A stretch of DNA of 64,000 bases from Pseudanabaena sp. BC1403 (GCF_002914585.1 NZ_PDDM01000014.1:89333-153332), one strand, 5' to 3'; numbered from the stretch's first letter, positions 52,913-62,574 are shown. The notes: generated by a model not told the origin, from the letters alone. Program-made: numbers and translations.

Positions 52913-54655
52913 TTACTTACCACCTTTCTTTAGCGCCAAGATTACTTCGACTTCAGCAGTCTCTGCGTTAGGATAAACAGCAGTTCCAGCTAATCCACGG
53001 ATAGATTCAATCAAAGCTTTTGTCTCAGGAGGAGTTTTTGCTTTCTCGGCAGGGGGAATGAAAGTTTGAAAAATACTCCAAGCGCGATCGGCATCAATAT
53101 AGAAGTAGCCAACATTGTTAGTTGGTAGAGTACTGACCACTGACTTAAAGGTAGGATCAGCATCGATCGCAGTTGTAGGTTTTGGTACAAAGAGAGACAC
53201 GATAGGCGATGCAGTGACGAAGAGAGTGTCTTGTTGGCTCCAACCATGCGAAATAATCGCTCCAGCTCCAGCTGCCGACCATTCTGTAACTGATACTCCA
53301 CCAACATCTTTTTTGGCTACTGTTGCGCCATTCTTGGATGCAAAATCATCCAGTTTCTTAAACAAGGATTCAGCAGCAGCACGGTTTGTGGTTTGCAGCA
53401 TTAATAGAGGTGCAAGCCCTTGGGATTGTGCCAAAATTCCTTCTGGTTTTCCAGATACAGCAGTGAAAGCAAATTCGCCGTCCATCCAGCCAAAGATATC
53501 TTTGTCAAGATCGATCGCTAAGGGAGAAGTCTTCAGTTGGGTTCTGACTTCGTCGATTCCCTTCTTGACTTCAGGTGTATTTTCGGCTGACTTGACAAAT
53601 TGCTCCCATGAATTCTTAATATTAAACCCAGTGGTTAACATAAATGCTTGGGCAGGAATTTGACTGATAACCTTATTGGGCGAGTTCTTGAGAGCAGCAA
53701 TAGCAGCAGGATCAAACTTACCAGTTGCTTTAAAGCGAATGCCTGCGTCATCAATGCCAAATCCCATATTCATGGACTTAACTTTTTTCAATTGCTCCAG
53801 CGATTGTGGGGGAATTGTCTGAGCTTCGGGATTTAGCGCTGCTAGCTCAACGATCGATTCGCCAAAGTTGGGAATATAAATTTGGGCAACAGGATTTTGA
53901 AGCTTGAGATCGTCGGCACTTGCTGAACTTACTAACGAAGCTTCACCCTTAAAAGTATCGATCGCTTTCTGAGTAGTCTGTTCTTGAGGAGTGACAATCA
54001 AATAATCACCAACCATTGCAGTTGCACTGACTTTTGAGCCTTCGCCATATTGTGTGATTTTTACGCCTTTATAATCAGATTGCTTTTCTTTGCCACCTGA
54101 TTTAGCTTTGATCTTTTCAGTCAAAAACTTCTCAGCCCCAGCCTTGTCTTTAACCTCAGCCACAATCAGAATATTTGGGACAGTCTTGGCTTCAGTCTCA
54201 ACCTTATCTTGCACAAACTGAATTGAACCAGTATCGCTCATTGGTACATAGCGATTTTGGATTGCTGCTTGGGAGCTTCTAGACGTAAGGCTAGCAGTCT
54301 TCTTAGAAGGCAAAATGGCGATGGTCACATTTTTACCGATCCAAGGCTTTACATCTTTTTCATAGTCGAAGTCACTCGAAGAAAGCCCTTTCCTTGCTTC
54401 AGCGATCGCATTATCGTAAATCTTTTTGGTTTCTGGAGACAAGAACTGTTCTATCTTTGACAATGCCTCTCCATCAGTTGATAAAGACATTGCAATCAAT
54501 GACTGTTTAGGTACAACCGACAACGTTCCCGCAGTGCTACTACCTGTAGGTAGGATCGCTGGCTTATTGAGGAAGAAATAAGCACCTATGCCCCCTGCAA
54601 CGACTACAGCCGCACCACCAATAATTGGTAGTAAATTTGGTTTTGTTTCAGTCAT
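52913..54655 (-). CDS. DUF3352 membrane-anchored protein
   Basis: A 580-residue protein with one N-terminal membrane helix (LLPIIGGAAVVVAGGIGAYF, residues 8-27) and a large extracytoplasmic part matching cyanobacterial DUF3352 (VVPKQSLIAMSL; FDYEKDVKPWIGKNVTIAIL). The function is unknown. Start at 54655 (MTETKP) puts the helix at the usual place; a longer version from 54685 is possible. Confidence 0.85.
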   Translation of the reverse strand: MTETKPNLLPIIGGAAVVVAGGIGAYFFLNKPAILPTGSSTAGTLSVVPKQSLIAMSLSTDGEALSKIEQFLSPETKKIYDNAIAEARKGLSSSDFDYEKDVKPWIGKNVTIAILPSKKTASLTSRSSQAAIQNRYVPMSDTGSIQFVQDKVETEAKTVPNILIVAEVKDKAGAEKFLTEKIKAKSGGKEKQSDYKGVKITQYGEGSKVSATAMVGDYLIVTPQEQTTQKAIDTFKGEASLVSSASADDLKLQNPVAQIYIPNFGESIVELAALNPEAQTIPPQSLEQLKKVKSMNMGFGIDDAGIRFKATGKFDPAAIAALKNSPNKVISQIPAQAFMLTTGFNIKNSWEQFVKSAENTPEVKKGIDEVRTQLKTSPLAIDLDKDIFGWMDGEFAFTAVSGKPEGILAQSQGLAPLLMLQTTNRAAAESLFKKLDDFASKNGATVAKKDVGGVSVTEWSAAGAGAIISHGWSQQDTLFVTASPIVSLFVPKPTTAIDADPTFKSVVSTLPTNNVGYFYIDADRAWSIFQTFIPPAEKAKTPPETKALIESIRGLAGTAVYPNAETAEVEVILALKKGGK

Positions 54656-55016
54656 AAATGAATACCTCACACTTGTCAATTTCAATATGACAGTATAGAG
54701 CTTAACTTAGGGATGTCTATAGATGCGATTTACTGATGAATCGGAAGTTCACTCACATCAATCCTGCCTAAAGAACAATTTAAAGCATGTGCTAAATCCC
54801 CTATTGACTTGTATTGTGATGCTTTCAAGCAAGTGTTCCTATCGCAAGCTAATTAACAGTAAATATATAGAAAATCCCCCTAAAGGATGAGACCTAAAAA
54901 TTCACTAATTTTAAAAAATATTTTGAAATTGCTTTGAAGTTATATAAGTATATTCGTAGTCACTTATCTTAGGACATAAAACCAGAAGATGAGTGGCGGC
55001 GCGAAGCGCCGCCACT
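54656..55016. other. Gap between DUF3352 and metallopeptidase genes
   Basis: About 360 bp of AT-rich DNA with no gene seen, apart from the hairpin at its right end (54992-55016). It must hold the DUF3352 promoter. Confidence 0.5.
54992..55016 (-). terminator. 11-bp hairpin, GAA tip
   Basis: AGTGGCGGCGC and its complement around GAA, directly after the metallopeptidase stop. The same GGCGGCGC-GAA core as the hairpin at 716. Confidence 0.75.
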
Positions 55017-55769
55017 TTAAAAGTTAAGCCATGCTGGGATAACTTGCCAAGCCTGATTAAGAGATTTATCTAATATTTTGTAATTTGGCTCAAATTTACT
55101 GACTAGCTTCCAAAATTTATCTGAGTGATTCATGTGAACAGTGTGGCAAAGCTCATGAATCAGCACATATTCGACCACATTGGGTTCGAGGAATAGTAGT
55201 TTGTAGTTGAGGCTGATGTTGCGGCTGCCAGAGCAACTACCCCATAAAGTCTTTTGACTACGCACTGCTGTAGTGCGATAGGGCAACTTGGCGCTGATGC
55301 TGACCTTGCGTAACCAGCTAAATAAATGCTTTTCCGCCTTTTGCATCAGCCATTGCTTCAGGAAAAATTTACAAGCTTCGACATCAGCAATATTGCCATT
55401 TACCACTAGTTTTAGCTCAGACTTATTTTCTTGGATCGCGATCGCTCTTGATTTCGTAGGAGAGTTGCGATACTCGATTTGCCATTCTTCGCCTAGCGAT
55501 CGCAGATTGATGCTGTCAGGTAACTCATGGGGAGCCTGTGACTGAAAAAAAGCTTCACGCTGATCGAGTTTGAGCTGATTACGAACAATCCAATCGCGCT
55601 TTTTTTGGACAAGCTCAGGAACTTTTTGATGATCATAATCAACAGGGATGACTACTTCTAAACCAGCTTCTACGGAAAGTGAAAGGCGCACAGACTTTGC
55701 GCGATCGCTTACACGTACTGTGTAAGCTGGTAAATCAGCATTAATTAAAGACTTAGAACCAGTTGCCAT
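55017..55769 (-). CDS. YgjP-like zinc metallopeptidase (DUF45)
   Basis: A 250-residue M48-type protein of the YgjP/WLM group. The zinc motif HELCHTVHMNHSDKFW is near residues 203-218; the family TLWGSCSGSRNISLNYKLLF precedes it. The N-terminal half is a beta-rich DUF45 domain (VRLSLSVEAGLEVVIPV). Substrate unknown. It lies 17 bp after the SPOR-like gene on the same strand. Confidence 0.88.
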   Translation of the reverse strand: MATGSKSLINADLPAYTVRVSDRAKSVRLSLSVEAGLEVVIPVDYDHQKVPELVQKKRDWIVRNQLKLDQREAFFQSQAPHELPDSINLRSLGEEWQIEYRNSPTKSRAIAIQENKSELKLVVNGNIADVEACKFFLKQWLMQKAEKHLFSWLRKVSISAKLPYRTTAVRSQKTLWGSCSGSRNISLNYKLLFLEPNVVEYVLIHELCHTVHMNHSDKFWKLVSKFEPNYKILDKSLNQAWQVIPAWLNF

Positions 55770-55786
55770 AGGTTTAATCTTGCACT

Positions 55787-56686
55787 TTAATCTTGAATCA
55801 AAATCGTGCCTGCAAAGCGAGAATTTAAGCGATCGCGCTCACGGTGTGCGTTACTACGATTAGTATAAGTTCGCACTTGAATGTAAGATTTACCTTTAAA
55901 AATAGTCACGAAGGCATCGGGGACAAGTTCACGTATCTGTTTTAAGGTGTCAGCATTTGTATTGGGAACTAAGACGCGATAAATCGTGGCAGTAGAAGTT
56001 GGGTTTGTTGGGGAAGTTGGGACTGAATTTGTAGGGATAGAACTTGTGGTATTTGCTGACATCGGTGAAGCAATCAATGATGCACCAATCACTTGAGCTG
56101 CTATCCCCTGACCCCGAAGCTTGGTAGCGATCGCACCTGCGCTCTGTTGACTTGATAATGGTGCTGCTAAAAGTACCGAACGGTTATTAAATGTAGCTAA
56201 AACTGCACTCTTTCCAGATAGAGTTTGCACCTGTTGAATTGCCATATTTGGTTCTTTGCTCAGTTCTACCAAAACTACGGAAGCTTGTAAATTAGCAGGA
56301 ATATCGGTTACTTTTGCTGAGAAAGAATGTACAACTGCATCTAGTCCTAATGCTCGCAATTGATTTGCTCGAAATGTAGAAGACTGTGCATTATCAAACC
56401 CACCAAAAAAAGTCATGGAAGTATTGAGATAACTACAGGGTATAGCGGCAATTGCGAGAAATTCTGGTAACTGAGGTAATAGATTAGCTGCACGATCTAG
56501 TATGACGACGTAACGTCGATTAGTTAGTTGTTGGCAGGTTGTCGTAGAAATTACAGGCTGAGCAATCACCGTTGAAGAATCGCTGAGACTATTTATTAAA
56601 GTAAGGCAAGTTAGAAAAATACAACTAGCGACATAATTGGTGGCAATTGCCCACGAGAATCTGCTGCTAAGTTTTAACGGTTTCAT
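55787..56686 (-). CDS. Secreted protein with SPOR-like repeats
   Basis: A 299-residue protein with a signal-peptide-like start (residues 12-43, FSWAIATNYVASCIFLTCLT) and a C-terminal SPOR-like repeat (about 233-299: YRVLVPNTNADTLKQIRELV and YIQVRTYTNRSNAHRERDRL). A Ser/Thr/Pro linker lies near 205-232. SPOR domains bind denuded peptidoglycan. Its first seven codons (MKPLKLS) lie inside the 1004-bp duplicated unit. Confidence 0.7.
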   Translation of the reverse strand: MKPLKLSSRFSWAIATNYVASCIFLTCLTLINSLSDSSTVIAQPVISTTTCQQLTNRRYVVILDRAANLLPQLPEFLAIAAIPCSYLNTSMTFFGGFDNAQSSTFRANQLRALGLDAVVHSFSAKVTDIPANLQASVVLVELSKEPNMAIQQVQTLSGKSAVLATFNNRSVLLAAPLSSQQSAGAIATKLRGQGIAAQVIGASLIASPMSANTTSSIPTNSVPTSPTNPTSTATIYRVLVPNTNADTLKQIRELVPDAFVTIFKGKSYIQVRTYTNRSNAHRERDRLNSRFAGTILIQD

Positions 56687-57669
56687 GTTGTTAAACCCAT
56701 TACCTTTAGAGCCACTATTTTGATCATCTCTTTGCTGACCAATTTGTCATAGTTGAGATATACCACTATATGCTGCGAATTGTCATGACTAGATCAAACT
56801 TTTTCGGTCTTTTTCGGTCTTGATTTGGGGCAAATAAGTTTGATGGCACTCGTTGGGAAAATACTAAGCGTTAATACACAAAAGGCTCGCTTTGCGAGCC
56901 TTTTGTGTATTAAAACCCATTTTGGAGTTTTCAGTGTCTGCGAAAACTCTAAAAATATCTATCCTTCCCAGATTTTGGATAGAACTATCTGCGGGTCAAT
57001 CGCTTTAAGAGATTGACCTGCGATCGCTTGTACATATTTGATGCGTTTTTCGGTAAGCGGAAGCAAATATCCAGCAGGAGTATTAGCGCCTAAAATCGCC
57101 ACTATTGCCGTACCAACTGCAACACCCAATTGCATTGCGTCACCTTCAGCACAAATAAATAGATTTGCTGAGGCAATAAATGCGGTCAGCTTGCCGATAT
57201 CCGTCGGACTAGTAATTATGAGATTTGGGACTTTGGCTGTTAATTGCTTCAGCAAATCAGCATTATTGACGCTGTCGATCGCCACAATTGGTAAATCGGG
57301 GAGTTTCGCTTGAATACTGAGCGCAATTGTTGCCCAACTCTCCGCAGGGTAGTTAGCATAAGCGCCACAATTTAGCAGGATAAAACCACTTTGCTGAATG
57401 CCGAGACGCTTCTGCTCGCTCGTGGCCCAATCCAAATCACTTTTGGCGAGCGTAACCTTAATTGGTGGACATAACTTCTGGATATTGATCGCCATCAGCA
57501 AGTTATGTTTTTGGACTGCTGCATATTCTTGGGGATCGGCCGTAATAATATTAGTCAGCAAAAAGTCACCCTGCCCTGCAAAGGATATTCGCTGGGGAAT
57601 ACCGCTTAACCACAACAAGATATTAATCGAAAAACTAGGCTGTGTAACGATTGCTGCATCATATTCACG
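56666..57669. repeat. 1004-bp tandem duplication, unit 1
   Basis: Bases 56666-57669 are followed immediately by what appears to be an identical copy at 57670-58673. The unit holds the 3' part of the GT9 gene, the intergenic hairpin, and the start of the SPOR-like gene. No microhomology is visible at the junction. Confidence 0.92.
56871..56913 (-). terminator. 20-bp hairpin, TTT tip
   Basis: Exact 20-nt arms (56871-56890, 56894-56913) around TTT, after the stop of the chimeric GT9 gene. Confidence 0.75.
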
Positions 57670-57690
57670 GCTAAGTTTTAACGGTTTCAT
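56959..57690 (-). pseudogene. Chimeric, N-terminally truncated GT9 gene made by the duplication
   Basis: A 243-codon open frame: the first seven residues (MKPLKLS) come from the SPOR-like gene's start, and the remaining 236 equal residues 79-314 of the intact GT9 protein next to it. The junction is in frame at 57669/57670. It has the promoter region and start of the SPOR-like gene. It lacks the N-terminal half of the acceptor-binding Rossmann domain, so enzyme activity is unlikely. It is either very recent or an assembly artefact. Confidence 0.85.
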
Positions 57691-58673
57691 GTTGTTAAAC
57701 CCATTACCTTTAGAGCCACTATTTTGATCATCTCTTTGCTGACCAATTTGTCATAGTTGAGATATACCACTATATGCTGCGAATTGTCATGACTAGATCA
57801 AACTTTTTCGGTCTTTTTCGGTCTTGATTTGGGGCAAATAAGTTTGATGGCACTCGTTGGGAAAATACTAAGCGTTAATACACAAAAGGCTCGCTTTGCG
57901 AGCCTTTTGTGTATTAAAACCCATTTTGGAGTTTTCAGTGTCTGCGAAAACTCTAAAAATATCTATCCTTCCCAGATTTTGGATAGAACTATCTGCGGGT
58001 CAATCGCTTTAAGAGATTGACCTGCGATCGCTTGTACATATTTGATGCGTTTTTCGGTAAGCGGAAGCAAATATCCAGCAGGAGTATTAGCGCCTAAAAT
58101 CGCCACTATTGCCGTACCAACTGCAACACCCAATTGCATTGCGTCACCTTCAGCACAAATAAATAGATTTGCTGAGGCAATAAATGCGGTCAGCTTGCCG
58201 ATATCCGTCGGACTAGTAATTATGAGATTTGGGACTTTGGCTGTTAATTGCTTCAGCAAATCAGCATTATTGACGCTGTCGATCGCCACAATTGGTAAAT
58301 CGGGGAGTTTCGCTTGAATACTGAGCGCAATTGTTGCCCAACTCTCCGCAGGGTAGTTAGCATAAGCGCCACAATTTAGCAGGATAAAACCACTTTGCTG
58401 AATGCCGAGACGCTTCTGCTCGCTCGTGGCCCAATCCAAATCACTTTTGGCGAGCGTAACCTTAATTGGTGGACATAACTTCTGGATATTGATCGCCATC
58501 AGCAAGTTATGTTTTTGGACTGCTGCATATTCTTGGGGATCGGCCGTAATAATATTAGTCAGCAAAAAGTCACCCTGCCCTGCAAAGGATATTCGCTGGG
58601 GAATACCGCTTAACCACAACAAGATATTAATCGAAAAACTAGGCTGTGTAACGATTGCTGCATCATATTCACG
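57670..58673. repeat. 1004-bp tandem duplication, unit 2
   Basis: The second unit, apparently identical to 56666-57669, including the hairpin at 57875-57917. Its right edge (58673) lies within the intact GT9 gene at codon 79. Confidence 0.92.
57875..57917 (-). terminator. 20-bp hairpin, TTT tip (duplicate copy)
   Basis: The copy of the 56871-56913 hairpin in the second duplication unit, after the intact GT9 gene. Confidence 0.75.
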
Positions 58674-58907
58674 ATCACGAATGGTTCCGAGTAAGTTGCC
58701 AAAATCTGCCAACGAGTTGCGATCGTTGAAATCAAACTTGAGGACTCGGTTCACAGATTGGCAAACGCGATAAGCTGCCATTGCCCGTGGTTCGACTACC
58801 ACATCAATCTCGGCATTGGGATAACTTTGTTTAAGCGTATCCAGTGTCGGGAAAAATAGTAACTGATCGCCAGTTCCACCTGGAACCAAGGCCAGTATTC
58901 GCATCAT
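57963..58907 (-). CDS. Glycosyltransferase family 9 (heptosyltransferase-like)
   Basis: A 314-residue GT9 protein. RILALVPGGTGDQLLFFPTL at the start is the family N-terminal loop, with YPNAEIDVVVEPRA after it. The C-terminal half has LLNCGAYANYPAESWATIAL and FICAEGDAMQLGVAVGTAIV, the nucleotide-sugar-binding region. GT9 enzymes transfer heptose or similar sugars to LPS cores; in cyanobacteria the substrate is open. Bases 57670-58673 are in the second duplication unit. Confidence 0.85.
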   Translation of the reverse strand: MMRILALVPGGTGDQLLFFPTLDTLKQSYPNAEIDVVVEPRAMAAYRVCQSVNRVLKFDFNDRNSLADFGNLLGTIRDREYDAAIVTQPSFSINILLWLSGIPQRISFAGQGDFLLTNIITADPQEYAAVQKHNLLMAINIQKLCPPIKVTLAKSDLDWATSEQKRLGIQQSGFILLNCGAYANYPAESWATIALSIQAKLPDLPIVAIDSVNNADLLKQLTAKVPNLIITSPTDIGKLTAFIASANLFICAEGDAMQLGVAVGTAIVAILGANTPAGYLLPLTEKRIKYVQAIAGQSLKAIDPQIVLSKIWEG

Positions 58908-59057
58908 ATTTATACATCTCTAGACGAAGACCGTATGTAATATTACTTTGTTTTTGGGAGTTGATACAGATAGCATTAATACAATGTGATTCCGATCGCC
59001 ACCATTTACGCCGTACGAACGAGTGCCTAAAGGTATAGCTAGCTATAGCCACTCTAA

Positions 59058-59096
59058 AGCCCAAAAGCGAGTTGCTGCGCAACTCGCTTTTGGGCT
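59058..59096 (-). terminator. 18-bp hairpin after the recombinase gene
   Basis: AGCCCAAAAGCGAGTTGC pairs exactly with its complement at 59079-59096 around TGC. The right arm overlaps the recombinase stop codon. Confidence 0.75.
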
Positions 59097-60663
59097 ATAT
59101 CAAATCTCCTAACAAACTCGATACTTCACCTTGCATATTTGTACGATTGTCGTCATAGAGCATGAGAGTGTCGAGTTTCTTGTGTCGTGATAATTTCTGA
59201 ACTTTACGGACATTGCCATTAGTCGCATCTAGGGCGGCTGTAATCGCAGAGTGGCGAATCCGATGCGGGGACATATGTTTAGAAATCCCTGACGTTCGTG
59301 CAATCTGGCTAACAATTTGGTAAATTGCCGTTCCAGTCAGTCTATGTCCGCGATTAGCAAGATCTAGGGAGTGGAATAATGGCTGAGTTGGATTCTTTGT
59401 CTCAAAACAAGATAGCCAGTCTTGAATTGCACCAATCGTTCCAGTATTAAGACTAATGAGACTCTTTTGAGAGCCACGTCCTTTGCCTAAAATTTGTAGC
59501 GATCGCTCTTCATAATCAAAATCTCCGATATTGGCGCTAACAACTTCATTACGACGTAAAGCATTGTCCCAAAGTAGCCTCAAAATCGCGAAATCACGTT
59601 TTCCTTTGATAGTGTCACGCTTGATGCTCAGTAACATGGTGCGAATACCTTCAGGCTTAATCCCAGTCGTATCGCGATAGGTTTGCACTGTCTCAGTTTG
59701 GACATCATCAAGATTCCAATTGCATTTTCCTAATTTGGCTGCAAAGTTTACTAGGGACTTAAGCGCTGATAACCGCCGATTGATTGTGGATTCCTTTAAG
59801 CCTCTGGCAATTAGGTCTGATTTGTATCGCAAAGCGATCGCGATCGCCTCAAATCTATTCAATTGTAGAAACTGAGCAATTACAGTCTCAGTTGGCTTTT
59901 GCCCATAGGCAGCAAGAAAAAAATATCGCAAGTCTTTTTCATAAGCACGTCTAGTGTTAAGGCTCCGTTTGTCAGAAAGGAGTGCCGTTAATATATCAGG
60001 ACTAAATTCCGCAAGTGCGTAGGGAATGTTGCTGGAATTTGTTAATTGATTATCTACTCTTATTTGATACTTATCAATCTCTATTTGAGTCTCGTTTTGA
60101 TTCTTGTATTCTAATTTAGATACATCAGCAAGTCTCAATCGAGAATCACCAGTCTCAATTATAGTCCCATTTTGTGTCTCGCAATCTAGAGATGATGCGT
60201 ATTTTTCTTGGCTAAATCGGAGCTGTTCGGGGGCGATCGCACTATTAACACCTGCATTAACCGCTGCGCGTTTGACAAGCCCATAGATAGCTGTTCCCGT
60301 CAGCCTATGTCCATAATTAGCGCGATCTAGCGATATAAATAATGGCGCTTGAGAATCTTCTAACCCATTCTCATTGCTGATATGAATCAAATTCAGCCAG
60401 TCTTGTAATGCGGTGGCTGTGTCTAAACTGAGACTAATAACTTCTGGTTGATTTTGCTGATCTTGACGTTTATAGGGCTGTTGAATCATTAGCGATCGCG
60501 ACTTAAAGTCAAAATCGCAAATACTAATCGCTGTAACCTGCTGCCGCTTTAGCGAATTCTCCATTAATAACCGCAAAATTGCATAATCGCGCTGGCCTGC
60601 CAATGTGTTGCGATCGCAAGCCGTGAGAATTCGCTCTAAACTATCTATTCCAAGATCTATCAT
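59095..60663 (-). CDS. Tyrosine recombinase with duplicated, inactive-looking catalytic half
   Basis: A 522-residue protein. The C-terminal part is a normal XerC/D-type enzyme: core-binding domain about 225-320, then catalytic residues in NALRRNEVV, HRIRHS, LSRHKKLD and YDDNR. The first 165 residues repeat the catalytic domain's first two-thirds (ILTACDRNTLAGQRDYAILR; HRLTGTAIY) but with SLKRQQV and PEQLRFS, so the catalytic Arg and His are replaced. A degenerate linker of about 60 residues joins them. Function may be chromosome or element recombination. Confidence 0.85.
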   Translation of the reverse strand: MIDLGIDSLERILTACDRNTLAGQRDYAILRLLMENSLKRQQVTAISICDFDFKSRSLMIQQPYKRQDQQNQPEVISLSLDTATALQDWLNLIHISNENGLEDSQAPLFISLDRANYGHRLTGTAIYGLVKRAAVNAGVNSAIAPEQLRFSQEKYASSLDCETQNGTIIETGDSRLRLADVSKLEYKNQNETQIEIDKYQIRVDNQLTNSSNIPYALAEFSPDILTALLSDKRSLNTRRAYEKDLRYFFLAAYGQKPTETVIAQFLQLNRFEAIAIALRYKSDLIARGLKESTINRRLSALKSLVNFAAKLGKCNWNLDDVQTETVQTYRDTTGIKPEGIRTMLLSIKRDTIKGKRDFAILRLLWDNALRRNEVVSANIGDFDYEERSLQILGKGRGSQKSLISLNTGTIGAIQDWLSCFETKNPTQPLFHSLDLANRGHRLTGTAIYQIVSQIARTSGISKHMSPHRIRHSAITAALDATNGNVRKVQKLSRHKKLDTLMLYDDNRTNMQGEVSSLLGDLI

Positions 60664-60669
60664 GTTGGC

Positions 60670-60855
60670 TCATGATTTACTACTAAGGACTTTGTAGATA
60701 ATCGCAATTAACGCGACCCCTCCCAAAAATGGTAGCCAATGGTATCGAACGTAATAGAAAAGACTATTAAAGAAGTAACTAGCCTCACGAGATACCCAAG
60801 CTGCGATCGCGATCGCACCAACAAACATAACGAAATACATTGCGAATTTAAGCAT
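60670..60855 (-). CDS. Small membrane protein
   Basis: A 61-residue protein with two hydrophobic helices (AMYFVMFVGAIAIAAWV; WLPFLGGVALIAIIYKVL) joined by an aromatic loop (FNSLFYYVRYHW). No family recognised. It starts 11 bp after the next membrane gene and ends 6 bp before the recombinase gene on the same strand, so the three are probably cotranscribed. Confidence 0.6.
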   Translation of the reverse strand: MLKFAMYFVMFVGAIAIAAWVSREASYFFNSLFYYVRYHWLPFLGGVALIAIIYKVLSSKS

Positions 60856-60866
60856 TGTTTTATCCC

Positions 60867-61082
60867 CTAAAGAATCCTTTTTAAAAATGAATTAACCATA
60901 AATGCAATACTAATCAGTGTCCATACTCCATATTGCTCGTGAGTGCCAAAGCTTAACCATTTGAGGGCTTGTGATATGGCTGCCGCACTTGCAACAGGCT
61001 TGCCAGTGAAAAACATCGTAACATTGAATATAAGGTGAGCAGCTCCGATTGCTATAACTTTGCTTATTAGGCTTTTACTCAT
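60867..61082 (-). CDS. Small membrane protein
   Basis: A 71-residue protein with hydrophobic segments at about 7-27 and 50-65, and a Lys/Arg end (NSFLKRIL). No family recognised. It is divergent from the cytochrome b561-like gene and upstream of the 61-residue membrane protein. Confidence 0.6.
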   Translation of the reverse strand: MSKSLISKVIAIGAAHLIFNVTMFFTGKPVASAAAISQALKWLSFGTHEQYGVWTLISIAFMVNSFLKRIL

Positions 61083-61126
61083 TTTTATTTTATCTGATAT
61101 TCATTCGCAATCATAACAAAAAGATT

Positions 61127-61798
61127 ATGTCGCAAACTACTCCATATCAACCTGTTTTACTGCGGTTACTGCATAGTGCGATCGCTTTACTTGTCTTTGC
61201 ATCATTGATTACAGGCTTTATGGTCTATGACCGTTTTGACAAGCGGTTTGGCACTCTTAACTTGCCCATAGTTCCCAATACTCAGGGTATTCACGGCACG
61301 ATCGCTTTAACGTTTTTGGTTCTCTTACCGCTTTTCGCTTTATATTGCTTTCATATTGGCTCACGGCGATTAGTTCAGTCCCAATCCCTTGTTCAGCTTA
61401 AAGAATTTAATAAACCAATTTGGTGGGTGTCTCTACAGCGGCTCACAAATACGATCATGCTTCTATCCGCTACCTTTGCTGTAATTACAGGACGGATGAT
61501 GAAGGAAGAATGGTTACCGAGCGAGGAATTAAATCATGCTTGGTATATCGGACACCTGATTGCATGGTTATTGATGATTGTTGGTATAGCAATGCATCTA
61601 TTGATGAGCGCTAAAGTAGGTGGTTTGCCACTATTGTTATCTATCTATAACTGGAAAATTCGCGCTGAAGACATGCCAAAGTCTTGGTTTAAAAGCTTTA
61701 AGCTTAAGCCTTCTAGTAAAACTCTACTTATTATTGAAATATTAGTTATAGGTGGCATTGCGATCGCTTTTGTTTTACCAGCTTTATCACCACAGTAG
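61127..61798 (+). CDS. Cytochrome b561-like membrane protein
   Basis: A 223-residue protein with about four to five membrane helices. The start LLRLLHSAIALLVFASLITG has the His that usually ligands heme b in b561/hydrogenase-type cytochromes. Further candidates are in TQGIHGTIAL, YCFHIGSRR, WYIGHLIAW and IAMHLLMSA. It probably moves electrons in the membrane; the partner is not known. Confidence 0.78.
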   Translation: MSQTTPYQPVLLRLLHSAIALLVFASLITGFMVYDRFDKRFGTLNLPIVPNTQGIHGTIALTFLVLLPLFALYCFHIGSRRLVQSQSLVQLKEFNKPIWWVSLQRLTNTIMLLSATFAVITGRMMKEEWLPSEELNHAWYIGHLIAWLLMIVGIAMHLLMSAKVGGLPLLLSIYNWKIRAEDMPKSWFKSFKLKPSSKTLLIIEILVIGGIAIAFVLPALSPQ

Positions 61799-61859
61799 GG
61801 TGGGCAATGACCACCCTACCAAGAAAATAATTTGTAGTGCTAGCATACTATTTAAAAAC

Positions 61860-62414
61860 ATGAGAAAAAAAGACCTAACTTTACGCAGCGATCATGGCTG
61901 GGAGTCGGAAGAGGGATACAAGATCTTTGTTGCCGATCGCGGTGCGGTGCGGTTTGACTTTCCTAAAGATTGGATCGTTAAGTTTAAGGAAAAGTCCGTA
62001 AGCTTTCACGATTTTGAGCCAACCGACGATACAGGCGCATTAGAAATGTCCTTTAATCGTTTGCCTCCCCACGACTGGAATACCTTCCCACTCAAAAAAG
62101 CTCTGCAACAAGTCCTAGATGACGACGATCGCGAAATTCTCGCCAAAAGTAAAATTACTAGTGCTAATCGAGATGGCATGAAACTAGTCTGGGCAGATTT
62201 ACGATATATCGATGCTACTGAGAAGAGAGAAGCAACTTCCCGCATCCTAATCGGCATCGGTGGCAATGTCCAAGTCCTATTTACCTTCGACTACTGGACA
62301 GAGGGAGAAGAACAAATGCACGAGGTCTGGGAAGTAGTATTGCGATCGCTACGCCTCGGATTATTTATCCCTGACCCCACTAGAGGTCATGTTGTTAACC
62401 CGAATTTAAACTAG
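61860..62414 (+). CDS. Conserved-looking protein of unknown function
   Basis: A 184-residue soluble protein with a beta-rich pattern: VADRGAVRFDFPKDWIVKF near residue 25, ALEMSFNRLPPHDWN, and a FTFDYWTEGEEQMHEVWEVV segment near the end. It resembles proteins that bind or resist membrane stress only in a very general way, so I give no function. The ATG at 61860 is used; a longer frame from 61752 overlaps the cytochrome gene and is not favoured. Confidence 0.6.
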   Translation: MRKKDLTLRSDHGWESEEGYKIFVADRGAVRFDFPKDWIVKFKEKSVSFHDFEPTDDTGALEMSFNRLPPHDWNTFPLKKALQQVLDDDDREILAKSKITSANRDGMKLVWADLRYIDATEKREATSRILIGIGGNVQVLFTFDYWTEGEEQMHEVWEVVLRSLRLGLFIPDPTRGHVVNPNLN

Positions 62415-62574
62415 AAAGCAACTTAGAGAAGAATCTTTGCATAAAGCTAGATGTAGTGGTTTTTTACAGATGACTTAGCAGTCCAATGGTGTATTGTTAT
62501 CTCACTAAAAATGATTTAGGATAAGCGGCTCAGAAGCCATAGTCTTAAAACTGTATTTTGCGAGTATTGAAATA

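Noticed and set aside
53115..53663. A 182-codon plus-strand frame opposite the DUF3352 gene
   Set aside because: Antisense shadow; the minus-strand gene has the membrane anchor and family signatures.
56825..58773. Plus-strand frames duplicated in both 1004-bp units
   Set aside because: They lie opposite the GT9 gene and recur only because the DNA is duplicated.
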